DNA of 64,000 bases from Skermania piniformis (GTDB lineage: Bacteria; Actinomycetota; Actinomycetes; Mycobacteriales; Mycobacteriaceae), in contig NZ_CP079105.1 in the NCBI RefSeq assembly GCF_019285775.1, forward strand, positions 1,798,001 to 1,862,000, read 5' to 3'. The notes under the pieces were generated by a model. It saw nothing but the letters and a program-made list of their open reading frames with translations. It ran no database searches and was not told the DNA's origin. Positions 16,353 to 25,635 of the stretch are shown here, in pieces; the first letter of the stretch is position 1; each line of letters starts with the position of its first letter. A program made the translations under genes and the position numbers.

Positions 16353-17285
16353 TCAGAACCAGAACCCGCCGGTGGCGGCGCCGTCCAGGGTGAAATTCAG
16401 GTCTCGTCCGGCGGTGGTGCCGAGCGCGATGGTGGTGGTAATGGGATTGAGCGGCACCCGTCGGCCGTCGGCCGCCGTCGAGTAGATGTCACCGGACGAG
16501 GTCGCGTGGTAGGCCTCGGTCCAGTCCGGGGTCGTGACCGTTACCGCCTCGGTGAAGCCTTCCTCGCCGTCCAGCTCGAACTTGCCCACGAACTGCCAAC
16601 CCCGGTACACATCGACCCGATTGCAGGCCGTGCCCGGCGTGCCGAGTGATTGACCGAGGTGGACCTGCCAGAGCTCGCTCTGGTGCCGGCCGTTCTCCGC
16701 GCCGAGTGTCCAGCTGGCACAGTTGAAGTAGTTGTCCGCGTACGGAAACGACGTCTCGCGTAGCTTCACCGCCGAGGCGGCCTCGGCTGCCTTCCATCTT
16801 TCGCTCGCCATCGGGAGCAGGACGAACAGGCTCGCCGCGAGCAGGACCGCACCGATGACGGCCGTTCGCTGCCGATATGCCCACGGTCGGACCACCAGAA
16901 AGAGCGCCACCGGCACGGTGAGCGCGAGGAGGCCGCCGAGATAGTCGGGGACGAAGTGGTCGAGCAGTCCGCGCACCCGGGGCTCGAAGACAGCAGGGTC
17001 GTCTGCCAGCAGCGGGGTTCGGCGCATGAGGAAGTGCCCGACCAGATAGGGCACGAGCACGGTCACTGCCGCTGCGCCGAGCAACTGGAGTGCGGGCCAG
17101 TCGTTGCGGGTGCGCCGTCGTCCCGCAGCGCGCAGATCGTTTTGCCGCTGCTCTGCGGCTGCGCGTTCCTGATTCTGCCGGCGCTCATCGGCGGCCTGCC
17201 GCGTCTGCCGTGCCTGATCTGCTGCCGCATCGAATGAGACGTCCGCGAGCAGTACGAGGCTCAGCCGTTCGGCCGACTCCGTCAC
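16353..17285 (-). CDS. Membrane protein of the kinase island, function unknown
   Basis: A 310-residue protein. Residues about 20-60 are a charged, Gln/Arg/Ala-rich helix, probably coiled. Three hydrophobic segments follow (about 68-90, 117-135 and 141-160), then roughly 150 residues that would lie on one side, with paired cysteines (YFNCASW and TACNRVDV) suggesting an extracytoplasmic domain. No family recognised. The GTG start overlaps the kinase stop (GTGA), so it is the last gene of the seven-gene operon and may be the membrane anchor or sensor for its phosphosignalling. Its stop touches the convergent DapB-like stop in a TGATCA palindrome. Confidence 0.65.
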   Translation of the reverse strand: MTESAERLSLVLLADVSFDAAADQARQTRQAADERRQNQERAAAEQRQNDLRAAGRRRTRNDWPALQLLGAAAVTVLVPYLVGHFLMRRTPLLADDPAVFEPRVRGLLDHFVPDYLGGLLALTVPVALFLVVRPWAYRQRTAVIGAVLLAASLFVLLPMASERWKAAEAASAVKLRETSFPYADNYFNCASWTLGAENGRHQSELWQVHLGQSLGTPGTACNRVDVYRGWQFVGKFELDGEEGFTEAVTVTTPDWTEAYHATSSGDIYSTAADGRRVPLNPITTTIALGTTAGRDLNFTLDGAATGGFWF

Positions 17286-18997
17286 AGCTCGGCGTCCGTG
17301 CAGAGTTGGGCGAACCAGTTCGTCTGGCGAGCGATCGTGTTTTCGGGGCGCCCGAGTCGCTCGCGGACGTCCCGTACGTAATGGCTGCTCATCGTTTCGT
17401 CACCCGCAGCGAGAAGCAGCGCCCGCCGGATGATCTGGATCCGGATCACGTCGGACATCGGGATGGCGCGCTGATCCGCGAGTTCGGTGGTGCGAGCGGT
17501 CAGATCGTGCCACGTCGCGTCGATCATCCGGTACTTCGCACGGCCCGACGAGTCGGCGATCGCACCGATCAGCTCGGCACGGAGCAATGCGTCGATCGTG
17601 GCGGGATCGGCGGCGTGGGCCAGGTTGCGCAGGTCCGCCGGAGTGGTCAGCAGGCATCCGCGATAGCTGAGCGATTCGTCGGGCGCAAGCTGTGCGATGA
17701 AGTACGTGGCCTGTTCGTCGGGTCCCCAGTGGTTTCGATGTGTCCTGAAGTCGGAGTAGCCGACCCCGGTCTTCACTTCGTCGGTCAGCCAGGTGATCAA
17801 CTTCTTCGCGCCCCGGCCGGCGAGTGCCCGCGCTGTTTCGGTCGGGTGTGCTGCCATGGCACGACCGAGTTCGGTCGGATCGTCGAATTCGCCGACCCCG
17901 GGTACGGCGAACGTGACCGGCGGACGCGGAGGTTGTCCCGGGCCGGCCGGCTGCGCGACCGCCGGCCGGGCAACGGGCGGGGTCCGTCCCGCCGTCCACT
18001 CGGCGACCTGGCCGGCACCCCACCGGTCGTCCGGGTTGCGGGTCAGCAAGCCCGTCAGCAGGAGTCGCCAGCGCTTGCGGCGATCGGCCGGGAACGCCAG
18101 CCGGTCGATGGCCTCCAGCGACACCTCGCGGGAGATGTGCTCTCGCTCGATGAGGTCGTCGTCCATCCAGGTTCCGTCATCGCGTTGGAAATAGGCGCGT
18201 CCGACCAACAGGGTGTAGAGCACCATGCCGACGCTCCACCAGTCGGCCGCCGGGCCTTTGCTGCGCAACAGTTCCGGCGCGTTGTAGGCGGTGGTGCCCT
18301 GGCCGAAGTTGCTCAACGACGACCGCTGCCCCAGATCGACGGTGAGACCGAAATCGGCCAGGACCAGGTCGAGCGGCGATTCACGGCGAACCAGGATATT
18401 GGCTGGCTTGATGTCACCGTGGACCAGTCGTGGGGGTGTTCCCTGTACCCCGCGCACCGCTGCGGCGAGCCGGCCCACGATCCGCCCGGCCAGTTCATCG
18501 GAGACCGCGTCGCCGTGGCGGCCGGCGAGGTCCGCGAGTGTTCCGGGTCGGCAGTACTCCATCACCTCGTAGTGGAAGCCGTGATCCTCGCCGCGTTCGT
18601 AAACCTGCACCGCACAGTCGATTGTGAAGTGCTGGCGGTACTTTGTGGAATCGAATCCGATGCGGTACCTCGGCGCGTGGCGATACAACTTGACGGCAAG
18701 CTCGTTGCCGACGGCATCGGTGCACAGCCACACCGAGGCCTCGGCCCCGCCGCCGAGGAGGCGGCGCATCCGGTATCCCCGGTCCACCAGTGTGGGTGGA
18801 AGATTCTTCCGATGAAAATCTTCCGGGCTCGACGCGGGTGCAGGCGACGGTATCGAGCCCTCGATGCTGGTCGCAGGTGCCGGACCGGATAGCGGTGTCC
18901 GATCGGCGTCCAGGCTTGTCTTCGGCGCTCGGTTACGCTTGGTGTAGTCGATCCGGGGGCGATCGTCACCGGGTTCCATCCGGGTGGGTTCAGCCAT
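17282..18997 (-). CDS. Eukaryotic-like Ser/Thr protein kinase
   Basis: 571 residues. The kinase domain spans about 74-345: glycine loop LGGGAEASVW (81-90), ATP-binding K103, catalytic loop HGDIKPAN (193-200, base D195), DFG 215-217, and NAPE 239-242. A Pro/Ala-rich linker follows and then an unassigned C-terminal domain (about 385-571). There is no transmembrane segment, unlike PknB, so it is cytoplasmic. It overlaps the PP2C gene upstream (8 nt) and the membrane-protein gene downstream. With FHA and PP2C beside it, it forms a complete write-read-erase phosphosignalling set. Confidence 0.92.
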   Translation of the reverse strand: MAEPTRMEPGDDRPRIDYTKRNRAPKTSLDADRTPLSGPAPATSIEGSIPSPAPASSPEDFHRKNLPPTLVDRGYRMRRLLGGGAEASVWLCTDAVGNELAVKLYRHAPRYRIGFDSTKYRQHFTIDCAVQVYERGEDHGFHYEVMEYCRPGTLADLAGRHGDAVSDELAGRIVGRLAAAVRGVQGTPPRLVHGDIKPANILVRRESPLDLVLADFGLTVDLGQRSSLSNFGQGTTAYNAPELLRSKGPAADWWSVGMVLYTLLVGRAYFQRDDGTWMDDDLIEREHISREVSLEAIDRLAFPADRRKRWRLLLTGLLTRNPDDRWGAGQVAEWTAGRTPPVARPAVAQPAGPGQPPRPPVTFAVPGVGEFDDPTELGRAMAAHPTETARALAGRGAKKLITWLTDEVKTGVGYSDFRTHRNHWGPDEQATYFIAQLAPDESLSYRGCLLTTPADLRNLAHAADPATIDALLRAELIGAIADSSGRAKYRMIDATWHDLTARTTELADQRAIPMSDVIRIQIIRRALLLAAGDETMSSHYVRDVRERLGRPENTIARQTNWFAQLCTDAEL

Positions 18998-19748
18998 GAT
19001 GCTCCTCGATCGCCACGGCGCCGACGGGCCGGATGTACTCCAGCTGCACGATCGTCACGTTGTCCCCGCCGCCCCCGGCGAGTGCCAGGTCGCGAAGACG
19101 GACTGCGAGATCGGGCCGGTTTTCGATTGCCAACTCCTCGATCGCGTCCTGTGTTGCGTAGTCGTCCAGCCCGTCGGTGCTCAGCAGCAGTCCGGGCGCC
19201 TCGGGCACTGCGCATTCGAAGAAGTCGGGTTCGACGATCAACCGGCGACCGCCACCGAGCGCCTGGGTCAGTACGTTGGTGCCGGACCGGCGATGGTCGA
19301 CCGTCAGCTGGGCCAGGTAGCGCCCTTCGATGCGGTAGCAGCGGGAGTCGCCGACATTGAACACCAGTGCGCTGCCGTCCGGATGGACGACCGCGCCGAC
19401 CGCGGTGCATCCCATGCCGGTCAGCTCCGAGCGGGCCCCGGACAGGTCGTTGAGCCGGTCGGATACGTGCTGGATACGCTCGGTGAGCTGGCCGTGCGCG
19501 ATCCCTGTGGAGACGAACCATTCCGGCGTGCTGAGCATTTCGGCCGCAATTCGGCTTGCTGTGCTGCCGCCGGCGTGTCCGCCCATACCGTCGCAGACCA
19601 CGACGACCGTCGGCTGGACGACGTCGAACTCGAAGACCAGGGGATTCGCCCGGCCGCCGGTCATCGACCAGCCGTTCCACCCCACGCAGTCCTCGTTGTG
19701 CTCCCGCTCGTGGCCGCGGTCGGTGAGCGCGGTGATACGCATCCTCAT
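18990..19748 (-). CDS. PP2C-family Ser/Thr protein phosphatase
   Basis: A 252-residue stand-alone PP2C (PPM) phosphatase. Motifs are RGHEREHNED (about 11-20), the metal-binding DGMGGHAGG (53-61), the GDSR segment, and GGGDNVT near the C-terminus. It would dephosphorylate targets of the adjacent kinase. ATG 19748 overlaps the FHA-gene stop (ATGA). Soluble; no transmembrane region. Confidence 0.92.
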   Translation of the reverse strand: MRMRITALTDRGHEREHNEDCVGWNGWSMTGGRANPLVFEFDVVQPTVVVVCDGMGGHAGGSTASRIAAEMLSTPEWFVSTGIAHGQLTERIQHVSDRLNDLSGARSELTGMGCTAVGAVVHPDGSALVFNVGDSRCYRIEGRYLAQLTVDHRRSGTNVLTQALGGGRRLIVEPDFFECAVPEAPGLLLSTDGLDDYATQDAIEELAIENRPDLAVRLRDLALAGGGGDNVTIVQLEYIRPVGAVAIEEHHG

Positions 19749-20239
19749 CGGTCCGGCCAATCCAGCTCGATCGGGACGTCGGAGGCGAACCTGATGGTCT
19801 GGTGTGGGAGCACTTCGTACTCCGTTCCCTTGGTGAGCCGGTTGCCGTTCACAAAGGTTCCGTTGGTCGACATGTCGGTGATGTGCAGCCGGCCGTCCTG
19901 CAGCCGTACCGAAGCATGGAACCGGGAGACATTGCCGTCGTTGCGCAGCGCGGTGGCGGTCGGTAGGTCGTCGTCGCGGCCCAACATCAGCGTCTCGCCG
20001 TCGGCTACGGCGAATCTGATCCCGCGCACGACGACGCCGATGCCCGCCGTAGCGGGTGGAGCACCCGATTCGACTACGGTTCCCGGCGCCGCGCCCGCCG
20101 GCCGGGAGTTGGTGTCGGGCAGCGCGTCATCGGGGCTGCGCCCGCACCGGGGGCATTGGAACAGCTCCGTCGGGTCGTAGGTCTCGGCGCACGGGCACCG
20201 GACGGTCGCGACGTCGTCTCGGTCGGTCAGGTCAGCCAC
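19745..20239 (-). CDS. FHA domain protein with an N-terminal zinc-ribbon-like segment
   Basis: 164 residues. C15, C17, C29 and C32 form a short cysteine cluster resembling a zinc ribbon. The FHA domain (about 75-160) shows LMLGRD, SRFHA and STNGTFVNG, the phosphothreonine-binding loop residues. It would read Thr phosphorylation by the nearby kinase. GTG 20239 lies inside the end of the radical-SAM gene (13-nt overlap) and has GGGACGG upstream. Confidence 0.85.
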   Translation of the reverse strand: MADLTDRDDVATVRCPCAETYDPTELFQCPRCGRSPDDALPDTNSRPAGAAPGTVVESGAPPATAGIGVVVRGIRFAVADGETLMLGRDDDLPTATALRNDGNVSRFHASVRLQDGRLHITDMSTNGTFVNGNRLTKGTEYEVLPHQTIRFASDVPIELDWPDR

Positions 20240-20883
20240 GATGTCCGTCCCAGCTCTACTCCGCGTTCGGTGAGGTGGTCGCGCAGCTTCGGCAGGTCGC
20301 CGTGGTGGGGCAGACCGACCAGCCAGATCGACTCGAGGTCCACATGCACTCCGATCTTCGTCCGTTGCGGCGCGTACGTGCTCTCCAGCGATTCGGCCGG
20401 GTAGCGACGCCGCGCGAGTTCGGTCAACAGGTTCACCCGCTGGTTGTCCGAACCGCGCAGCGCGCAGCCGGCGGCACGGCTTGCTTCGTACGGCTCGCTG
20501 ATCAGGATGTCGACCGACTCCCACAGCCATGGCAGGCCGTGCCGGAGCGTGTCGGCGGATCGGCCCGAATACATCAGCACATCGATCTCGGAATCCCCAC
20601 GCCACTCGGCGATCCCGGCCAGGAGGCCGAGCAGTGCCTCGGGTTGATCCGTGGGTTCGCCACCCGAGATCGTCACCCCGTCGACCTGCCCGTCGAGGCG
20701 CCGCAGCCAGGCCAGGACCGCCTCGACATCGGTGCGCGTCGCGGGGTCGAACGTCCATGTGTCGCGGGATATACAGCCGCGACAGTAGATCGTGCAGCCC
20801 TGGAACCAGATCCCCGCGCGGCTCCCGTATCCGAGATTGTCGACCGGAAAGTGCAACCGGGAGAGCAGTATCGGTTCGGTCAT
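20227..20883 (-). CDS. Radical-SAM protein (activase-like, single 4Fe-4S)
   Basis: 218 residues. C30-x3-C34-x2-C37 (FQGCTIYCRGC) is the radical-SAM cluster motif and TISGGEPTD supplies the GGE SAM-binding loop. The short length and an N-terminal part like NrdG/PflA activases argue for a glycyl-radical-activase or small modification enzyme; no SPASM domain is seen. Its presence inside a kinase/phosphatase/AAA+ operon is odd, and no glycyl-radical enzyme or precursor peptide was recognised nearby. The ATG overlaps the AAA+ gene stop. Confidence 0.88.
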   Translation of the reverse strand: MTEPILLSRLHFPVDNLGYGSRAGIWFQGCTIYCRGCISRDTWTFDPATRTDVEAVLAWLRRLDGQVDGVTISGGEPTDQPEALLGLLAGIAEWRGDSEIDVLMYSGRSADTLRHGLPWLWESVDILISEPYEASRAAGCALRGSDNQRVNLLTELARRRYPAESLESTYAPQRTKIGVHVDLESIWLVGLPHHGDLPKLRDHLTERGVELGRTSWLT

Positions 20884-22709
20884 GTAAGCGTCACCTGCCA
20901 GCCCTCGGCGCTGCGGTCGATCGCGCTGACGGTCCCCGAGACAGCTCCTGGTGGCTGCCCGAACAGCGCTCGTGCAAGCGGATTGACCAGCATGGACTCC
21001 ACCGTGTTGCTGACGCCGCGCCCGCCGAACTCGAGCTTGGTGAGCGCCTCGGTGACGATCTGCTCGAGTACCTGGTCGGCGACCTCGACCCGAACGCCGG
21101 TTTGGTCCTCGACCCGGTCCACGACGTTGCGCACGAACTTCGGTACCAGGTCCCGGGCCACCGACTCGGAGACGAAGTCGAAGACGACGATGTTGTCCCC
21201 GATCCGGTTCAGCAGCTCCGGCCGGCCGATCTCCTTGGTGAAGTGTTCGGCAACCGCTGCCCGGATCTTGCGCTCGACGTTGTCGTAGTCACCGGGCTCG
21301 ACCACCGGAACCCGGTCTCCGCGCGCGTCCACCCGGTAGACCCCGAGATTCGAGGTGAACACGATCAGGGTCTCCGAGAAATACACCGTGCCGCCGGTTC
21401 CGTCCGTGAGTCGGCCGTCCTCGAGAATCTGCAGAAACTTGTCCAGGATCCGTGGGTGCGCCTTCTCGATCTCGTCGAACAGGACCAGCCGGAACGGCTG
21501 CTGCCGAACCGCGTTGGTGAGTTCGCCGCCGCTGCCGAAACCGGTGTAGCCCGGCGGCGCGCCGATCAGTCGGGCTTCGGAGTGTTCGGAGGTGAACTCG
21601 CTCATGTCGAACCGGATGAAGGAGTCGTCCCGCCCGAAGACGAGTTCGGCGATCGACTTGGCCAGCTCGGTCTTGCCGACACCGGTGGGGCCGGCGAAGA
21701 ACAGCACGCCCTGCGGACGAGCGGCGCTGCTTCGAGTCTGTGCACCGCTGAGACCCATCGCTGCGCGGATCAGGATGTCCAGCGCCTTGCGAGTCGCCGC
21801 CGGCTGGCCGAACACGCGCTCACCCAGTAGTGCGGTGCCCGCTCGAATGCGCTTCCGCAGATCGTCCGACTGCCACGGGTTGTCCGGCACGCCGACGCGA
21901 TAGGTCTGGATCGCCACGTCGATGTCGGCGGCCGGAATCCGCCGGTCGATCGCGAGCCGGTTGATCTCGGACATCGAGCGCAGGGTGAGTCCGTCGGCTC
22001 GGGCGGCGAAGGTCTGAGCCAGCTCGGTGAATTCGGGGGTGCCGCGGGTGGGCGCCCGGTCGAGCGCGCCGACCAGGCCGCGTGCCATGGTGACCCGCTG
22101 CTGCATGTCCGGCGCCGGGATCGACACGTTCCGGGCCAGTTCCGATCCGGTGAGCCAATGCGGCAGGTCGCTCGCACGGTCCAGCAACCACACGACAGTG
22201 TTGTACAGCGGGGTGCGGTGCGGCCCGGGGACCGGTAGCCGCCGCGCTGTCACCATCAGTTTTTCGGCCGTGCTCAGGAGCCGGTGCACGGCCGAGTCGG
22301 TGAAGTCCGAACCCGGGATCAGCCGGGACGCGCTGTCGATGACCAGGCAGCAGGGAGTGGGGGAGTGCACGACCCGGCGGATCACTTCGGTGAGCGTGTC
22401 GAGCACGCCCTCGTCATCGCCTCGTTCGGTGCGGGCGATGGTCGCGGCGGTGCCGGAGTCGATCGCCGCTCGAGCGCCGTCGACCGGATCGGTGACCACC
22501 ACATCGGTGTGGCCTGCCGCGGCCAGTTGCTTGACCAGGGCGTCGACCACCGACACGGGCCGAGCGGCGGCCTTGCCGGGCACCGGGACCAGAACGAGAT
22601 CGCGAAGGTTGCCGGTGACCAGGATCTGCGGATTCGCCGCGAGTGCGACATCGATCTCACGGAGCCAGGCGGGCGCCGATGCGGTCGCGGTATCCACCGA
22701 GGTGCTCAA
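20880..22709 (-). CDS. ClpB/ClpA-like AAA+ ATPase
   Basis: 609 residues. The N-terminal 270 residues look like a degenerate AAA module: a Walker-B-like CCLVIDS near 120-125 but no Walker A. A canonical second AAA+ module follows, with Walker A GPTGVGKT (340-347), Walker B LVLFDE (D412, E413), FTSN sensor-1 region, and a C-terminal D2-small-domain-like segment with GGRGVSNTVES. This is the architecture of Hsp100 D2 rings. It would remodel or unfold a partner protein with ATP. Coupled on both sides (ATGA). Confidence 0.88.
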   Translation of the reverse strand: MSTSVDTATASAPAWLREIDVALAANPQILVTGNLRDLVLVPVPGKAAARPVSVVDALVKQLAAAGHTDVVVTDPVDGARAAIDSGTAATIARTERGDDEGVLDTLTEVIRRVVHSPTPCCLVIDSASRLIPGSDFTDSAVHRLLSTAEKLMVTARRLPVPGPHRTPLYNTVVWLLDRASDLPHWLTGSELARNVSIPAPDMQQRVTMARGLVGALDRAPTRGTPEFTELAQTFAARADGLTLRSMSEINRLAIDRRIPAADIDVAIQTYRVGVPDNPWQSDDLRKRIRAGTALLGERVFGQPAATRKALDILIRAAMGLSGAQTRSSAARPQGVLFFAGPTGVGKTELAKSIAELVFGRDDSFIRFDMSEFTSEHSEARLIGAPPGYTGFGSGGELTNAVRQQPFRLVLFDEIEKAHPRILDKFLQILEDGRLTDGTGGTVYFSETLIVFTSNLGVYRVDARGDRVPVVEPGDYDNVERKIRAAVAEHFTKEIGRPELLNRIGDNIVVFDFVSESVARDLVPKFVRNVVDRVEDQTGVRVEVADQVLEQIVTEALTKLEFGGRGVSNTVESMLVNPLARALFGQPPGAVSGTVSAIDRSAEGWQVTLT

Positions 22710-23836
22710 TCGGCGCTCCGTTCACGGGTCGTCCTGCGACGATGCGAGCGGGTCTCGCCGGCAACCTTGCGGGTCAGCAGCCGGGGCGATACGACCCCGG
22801 CCGGCACCTGTCGGGTGACGGTGGCCGCCACGCCCCGCGCCTGCAGGCCGGAGGTGAAGGCGGGCAGGTCTGCGCACAGCGCCTGCTCGGCTCCGCGATC
22901 CTCGGCGCGGTCGGTGCCGGCGACGAGCCGTACCGTGCGCAGATCGATCTCGCCGTCGGCGACCACCGCACGCACCGCATGGGTGGCGTTCCCCGGCGGG
23001 AGCAGGACCAGCGACTCGCTGGTCTCCAGCTCGACGTCGGCGACGATGTAGCCCAGTTCCTGCAGCGATGCGGTCACCGCGGCGGCCACGAACCGGCGAT
23101 CGCGTTCCGGTGTCTCGTGATCGCGTCGTCGATCATGCAGTTCCCGTGCGGCGTCCAGCAACGACTCGGCGTGCGCAGGATCGCCGATGGTGGACTCGGC
23201 TCGCGCCAGCAGCTCCAGCACCGGGCCCGGATCGTCGAGCAGCTGCGCCCGGCCGTGCAGTGCGGCGATCTCGGATTGCAGCTGCCGAACGCCCTCGGTC
23301 CGGCGATTCGCCTCCGTGACGCGGGCGGACAGGTCCCGCAGGAGCAGTCGGGCCCGCTCCGGGGCGGCGAACAGTAGCGCGTGGCCGGCCGCTTCCAGTT
23401 CGGTCGAACGCTCTGCCAACGTAGCAAGGACACGCTGAACCTCGTCGGCATGATCGTGGCGGGCCGGAGCCGGCGGCGGGTCGGCCACCCGCTCGGTTCG
23501 AGCCGCAGCCTCGGCCTGCTCGCGCTGCGCCAATTTGTCCAAGGCGCTCTGCATTCCGGCGAAGAGTTCGCGGTTCCGGTCGGCGGCCGATCGTTCGGTC
23601 AGCGCGGCTTCCGCCGCCAGCAGCCGCCGCTCGAGTTCGTCGCACGCCGCGTTCGTCTCCGCGGAGCCGGCACGGGCCGGTCCGAGTGACACCCCCAGCT
23701 CGGGATGGCCGGCGGCCACGCAGCGAGCCGTGAAAGCCCGGGCCCGCCCTTCGAGGGCGACCCGGCGTGCCTGCGCGGCTTCGGCTGCACGTTGCTCGGC
23801 GGCGATTCGGTAACTGATGCCTTTGGGTCCGCTCAC
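22706..23836 (-). CDS. Long coiled-coil protein, first gene of the kinase operon
   Basis: 376 residues from GTG 23836. The N-terminus (SGPKGISYRIAAEQRAAEAAQARR) runs into Ala/Glu/Arg-rich heptad-like helices to about residue 190, then a mixed alpha/beta C-terminal part (about 230-340), with LQELGYIVADVELE and a basic tail. No enzyme motif. It may be a scaffold or AAA+ adaptor for the ATPase whose ATG overlaps its stop. The start is uncertain, since no strong ribosome site is present and the frame stays open upstream. Confidence 0.6.
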   Translation of the reverse strand: MSGPKGISYRIAAEQRAAEAAQARRVALEGRARAFTARCVAAGHPELGVSLGPARAGSAETNAACDELERRLLAAEAALTERSAADRNRELFAGMQSALDKLAQREQAEAAARTERVADPPPAPARHDHADEVQRVLATLAERSTELEAAGHALLFAAPERARLLLRDLSARVTEANRRTEGVRQLQSEIAALHGRAQLLDDPGPVLELLARAESTIGDPAHAESLLDAARELHDRRRDHETPERDRRFVAAAVTASLQELGYIVADVELETSESLVLLPPGNATHAVRAVVADGEIDLRTVRLVAGTDRAEDRGAEQALCADLPAFTSGLQARGVAATVTRQVPAGVVSPRLLTRKVAGETRSHRRRTTRERSAD

Positions 23837-24034
23837 GGCGTGACACCCGGTGCCGGGGTGGTCGCGAGTCCCGAATCCGGCTGCGCATAGGCCACTCGAT
23901 ACCGCACTTTCCGTTCGGGACCCGCACCGCTGACGGCGGTCCAGTCGATCCTCGGACTTGCCACCCCGACAGCTGGATTCGTCTGCCGACGCGAATTCTT
24001 GCAGACTTCGGTGGCGTCGTCTGTCCACCGTTGG

Positions 24035-24082
24035 GACGACATCGGTACAGCGACGGCGATACCGCCACACACCGATGTCGTC
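24035..24082. promoter_or_regulatory. 12-bp inverted repeat between the two arms of the signalling island
   Basis: GACGACATCGGT (24035-24046) is perfectly repeated in inverse as ACCGATGTCGTC (24071-24082) across a 24-nt spacer, which itself contains GGCG-ATA-CCGCC. It lies in the 273-bp divergent intergenic region, 28 bp before the PaaK-like start. It could be an operator or, in RNA, a leader hairpin. Confidence 0.45.
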
Positions 24083-24109
24083 CGGGGGACCGGGACGTGC
24101 TCGGTCGGT

Positions 24110-25546
24110 ATGCGCAAGGACAACTCGTCATCCCCGACCGTGCCCACCCCGCCTGGTGTCGATCTCGGCCTGAACGTCTTTCGGCGGGCGGTGGGCGCTC
24201 GCGCCTACTCCGACTTCCTGGCCGATCATGGCGTCGCACCGGCAACCATTCGGACCGAGGCGGACTACTCCCGGATACCGGTCATGACCAAGGACAACTA
24301 CCTACGCCGGTATCCGCTCGACGAGCTGATCCCCGGCGGTGACCTGACCGACCTCGGCACCTGGTGGACCAGCTCGGGATCGACCGGTCGATCGACCTAT
24401 TGGGGTGGCGCCGGTACCTCGACGGCGGAGAGCGTCGACCTCTACGACCGGATCTTCCGCCGCAGCTTTGCCGTGCCGGGCCGTTCGGTGTTGGTCGTGA
24501 ACGGATTCGCGATGGGCAACTGGATCGGTGGGATATACACCTATCTGGCGGCGCTCGGACTCCGGTCACGCAAGCACCGGTTGTCGGTGATCACCCCGGG
24601 CATGGACATCGAACGGATCCTGGACAACATCGCCACGCTCGGGCCGCATTACGATCAGGTGATCCTGACCGGGTACCCGCCGTTCGTCAAGGATGTGCTG
24701 GACCAGGCACCGGATCCGGTGCTGCACCGGGACCTGCGCCTCTTGCTGGCCGGCGAGAACGTCACCGAGGAGTGGCGCGACCAGATCCTCGGCCGCATCG
24801 GCCGGGCGGATTCCGCGGAGCATACGACGCTGATCTACGGCACGGCGGATGCCGGCGTGATGGGGAACGAGACCCCGACCACCATCGCCGTGCGTCGGCT
24901 CGCCCGTGCCGATCCGGCGCTGTATCGGGCTCTGTACGGGGCGGCGCCGACCCAGCCGACCTTCGTCGAGTACGAGCCGGCCTACCGCTGCACCGAGGCG
25001 GGCACGGACGGGAGCTTGCTGTTCACCGCGGATACGCCCATCCCGCTCGTGCGATACCGGATCAACGACCTCGGACGGGTGATCTCGGCGGCGGAACTGG
25101 ACGCCGTCCTGCGGGCCCACGGCCATGACCTGCCGATCGCGACGTCGAGCCGGACCGCCGGCTTCATCGCGCTGCACGGTCGCACCGACGTGGCTGCCAC
25201 CTTCTACGCGGTGAAGCTCTACCACGAGTCGGTGCGACCGGCCATCGAGGACCGGGCCGCCGCGGGCCGGCTGAGCGGAAAGTTCGTCCTCTCCGGAGCG
25301 GTAGACGCAGACTTCGAGCAACACCTGGTGCTGGACGTGGAGTTGTGCGTCGGCGGGTCGGGCGGCGACGCCTTGGCCACGTTCGTGCAGCGATCGGTGG
25401 TCGACTCGCTGCGCCGAACCAGCACCGAGTACCGGAAACTCCATGACACCCTCGGCGAGCGTGCCGAGCCCAGGGTCGAGTTGCATCCCTACGGCAGCGA
25501 TCGTTTCCTGCACGGACCCAAGCATCGCTGGACGGCGGCGTCTTGA
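24110..25546 (+). CDS. PaaK-like adenylate-forming enzyme
   Basis: A 478-residue relative of phenylacetate-CoA ligase. The P-loop-like SSGSTGRST follows a TWWT segment, YGTADAG occupies the A5 region, and VRYRINDLGR matches the hinge part of PaaK-type enzymes. It should adenylate a carboxylate; CoA, amine or protein could be the acceptor. It begins the plus-strand arm of the signalling island, away from any phenylacetate genes, so a modification role is as likely as catabolism. The ATG start has no clear ribosome site; neighbouring GTG codons are alternatives. Confidence 0.75.
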   Translation: MRKDNSSSPTVPTPPGVDLGLNVFRRAVGARAYSDFLADHGVAPATIRTEADYSRIPVMTKDNYLRRYPLDELIPGGDLTDLGTWWTSSGSTGRSTYWGGAGTSTAESVDLYDRIFRRSFAVPGRSVLVVNGFAMGNWIGGIYTYLAALGLRSRKHRLSVITPGMDIERILDNIATLGPHYDQVILTGYPPFVKDVLDQAPDPVLHRDLRLLLAGENVTEEWRDQILGRIGRADSAEHTTLIYGTADAGVMGNETPTTIAVRRLARADPALYRALYGAAPTQPTFVEYEPAYRCTEAGTDGSLLFTADTPIPLVRYRINDLGRVISAAELDAVLRAHGHDLPIATSSRTAGFIALHGRTDVAATFYAVKLYHESVRPAIEDRAAAGRLSGKFVLSGAVDADFEQHLVLDVELCVGGSGGDALATFVQRSVVDSLRRTSTEYRKLHDTLGERAEPRVELHPYGSDRFLHGPKHRWTAAS

Positions 25547-25571
25547 TCGCGAGGGATCCTGATCGCGAGGG
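25544..25571. repeat. Short direct repeat at the end of the PaaK-like gene
   Basis: TGATCGCGAGGG occurs twice, at 25544-25555 and 25560-25571, 16 bp apart. The first copy includes the PaaK-like stop codon. It may be simple slippage or a regulator half-site pair before the CHAT gene. Confidence 0.35.
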
Positions 25572-25635
25572 GTCATGGTCACGGCCCGGACCGGCGCGCT
25601 ACTGTTGCCGATCAGTAGCTCCGTACGAGGTGGAT

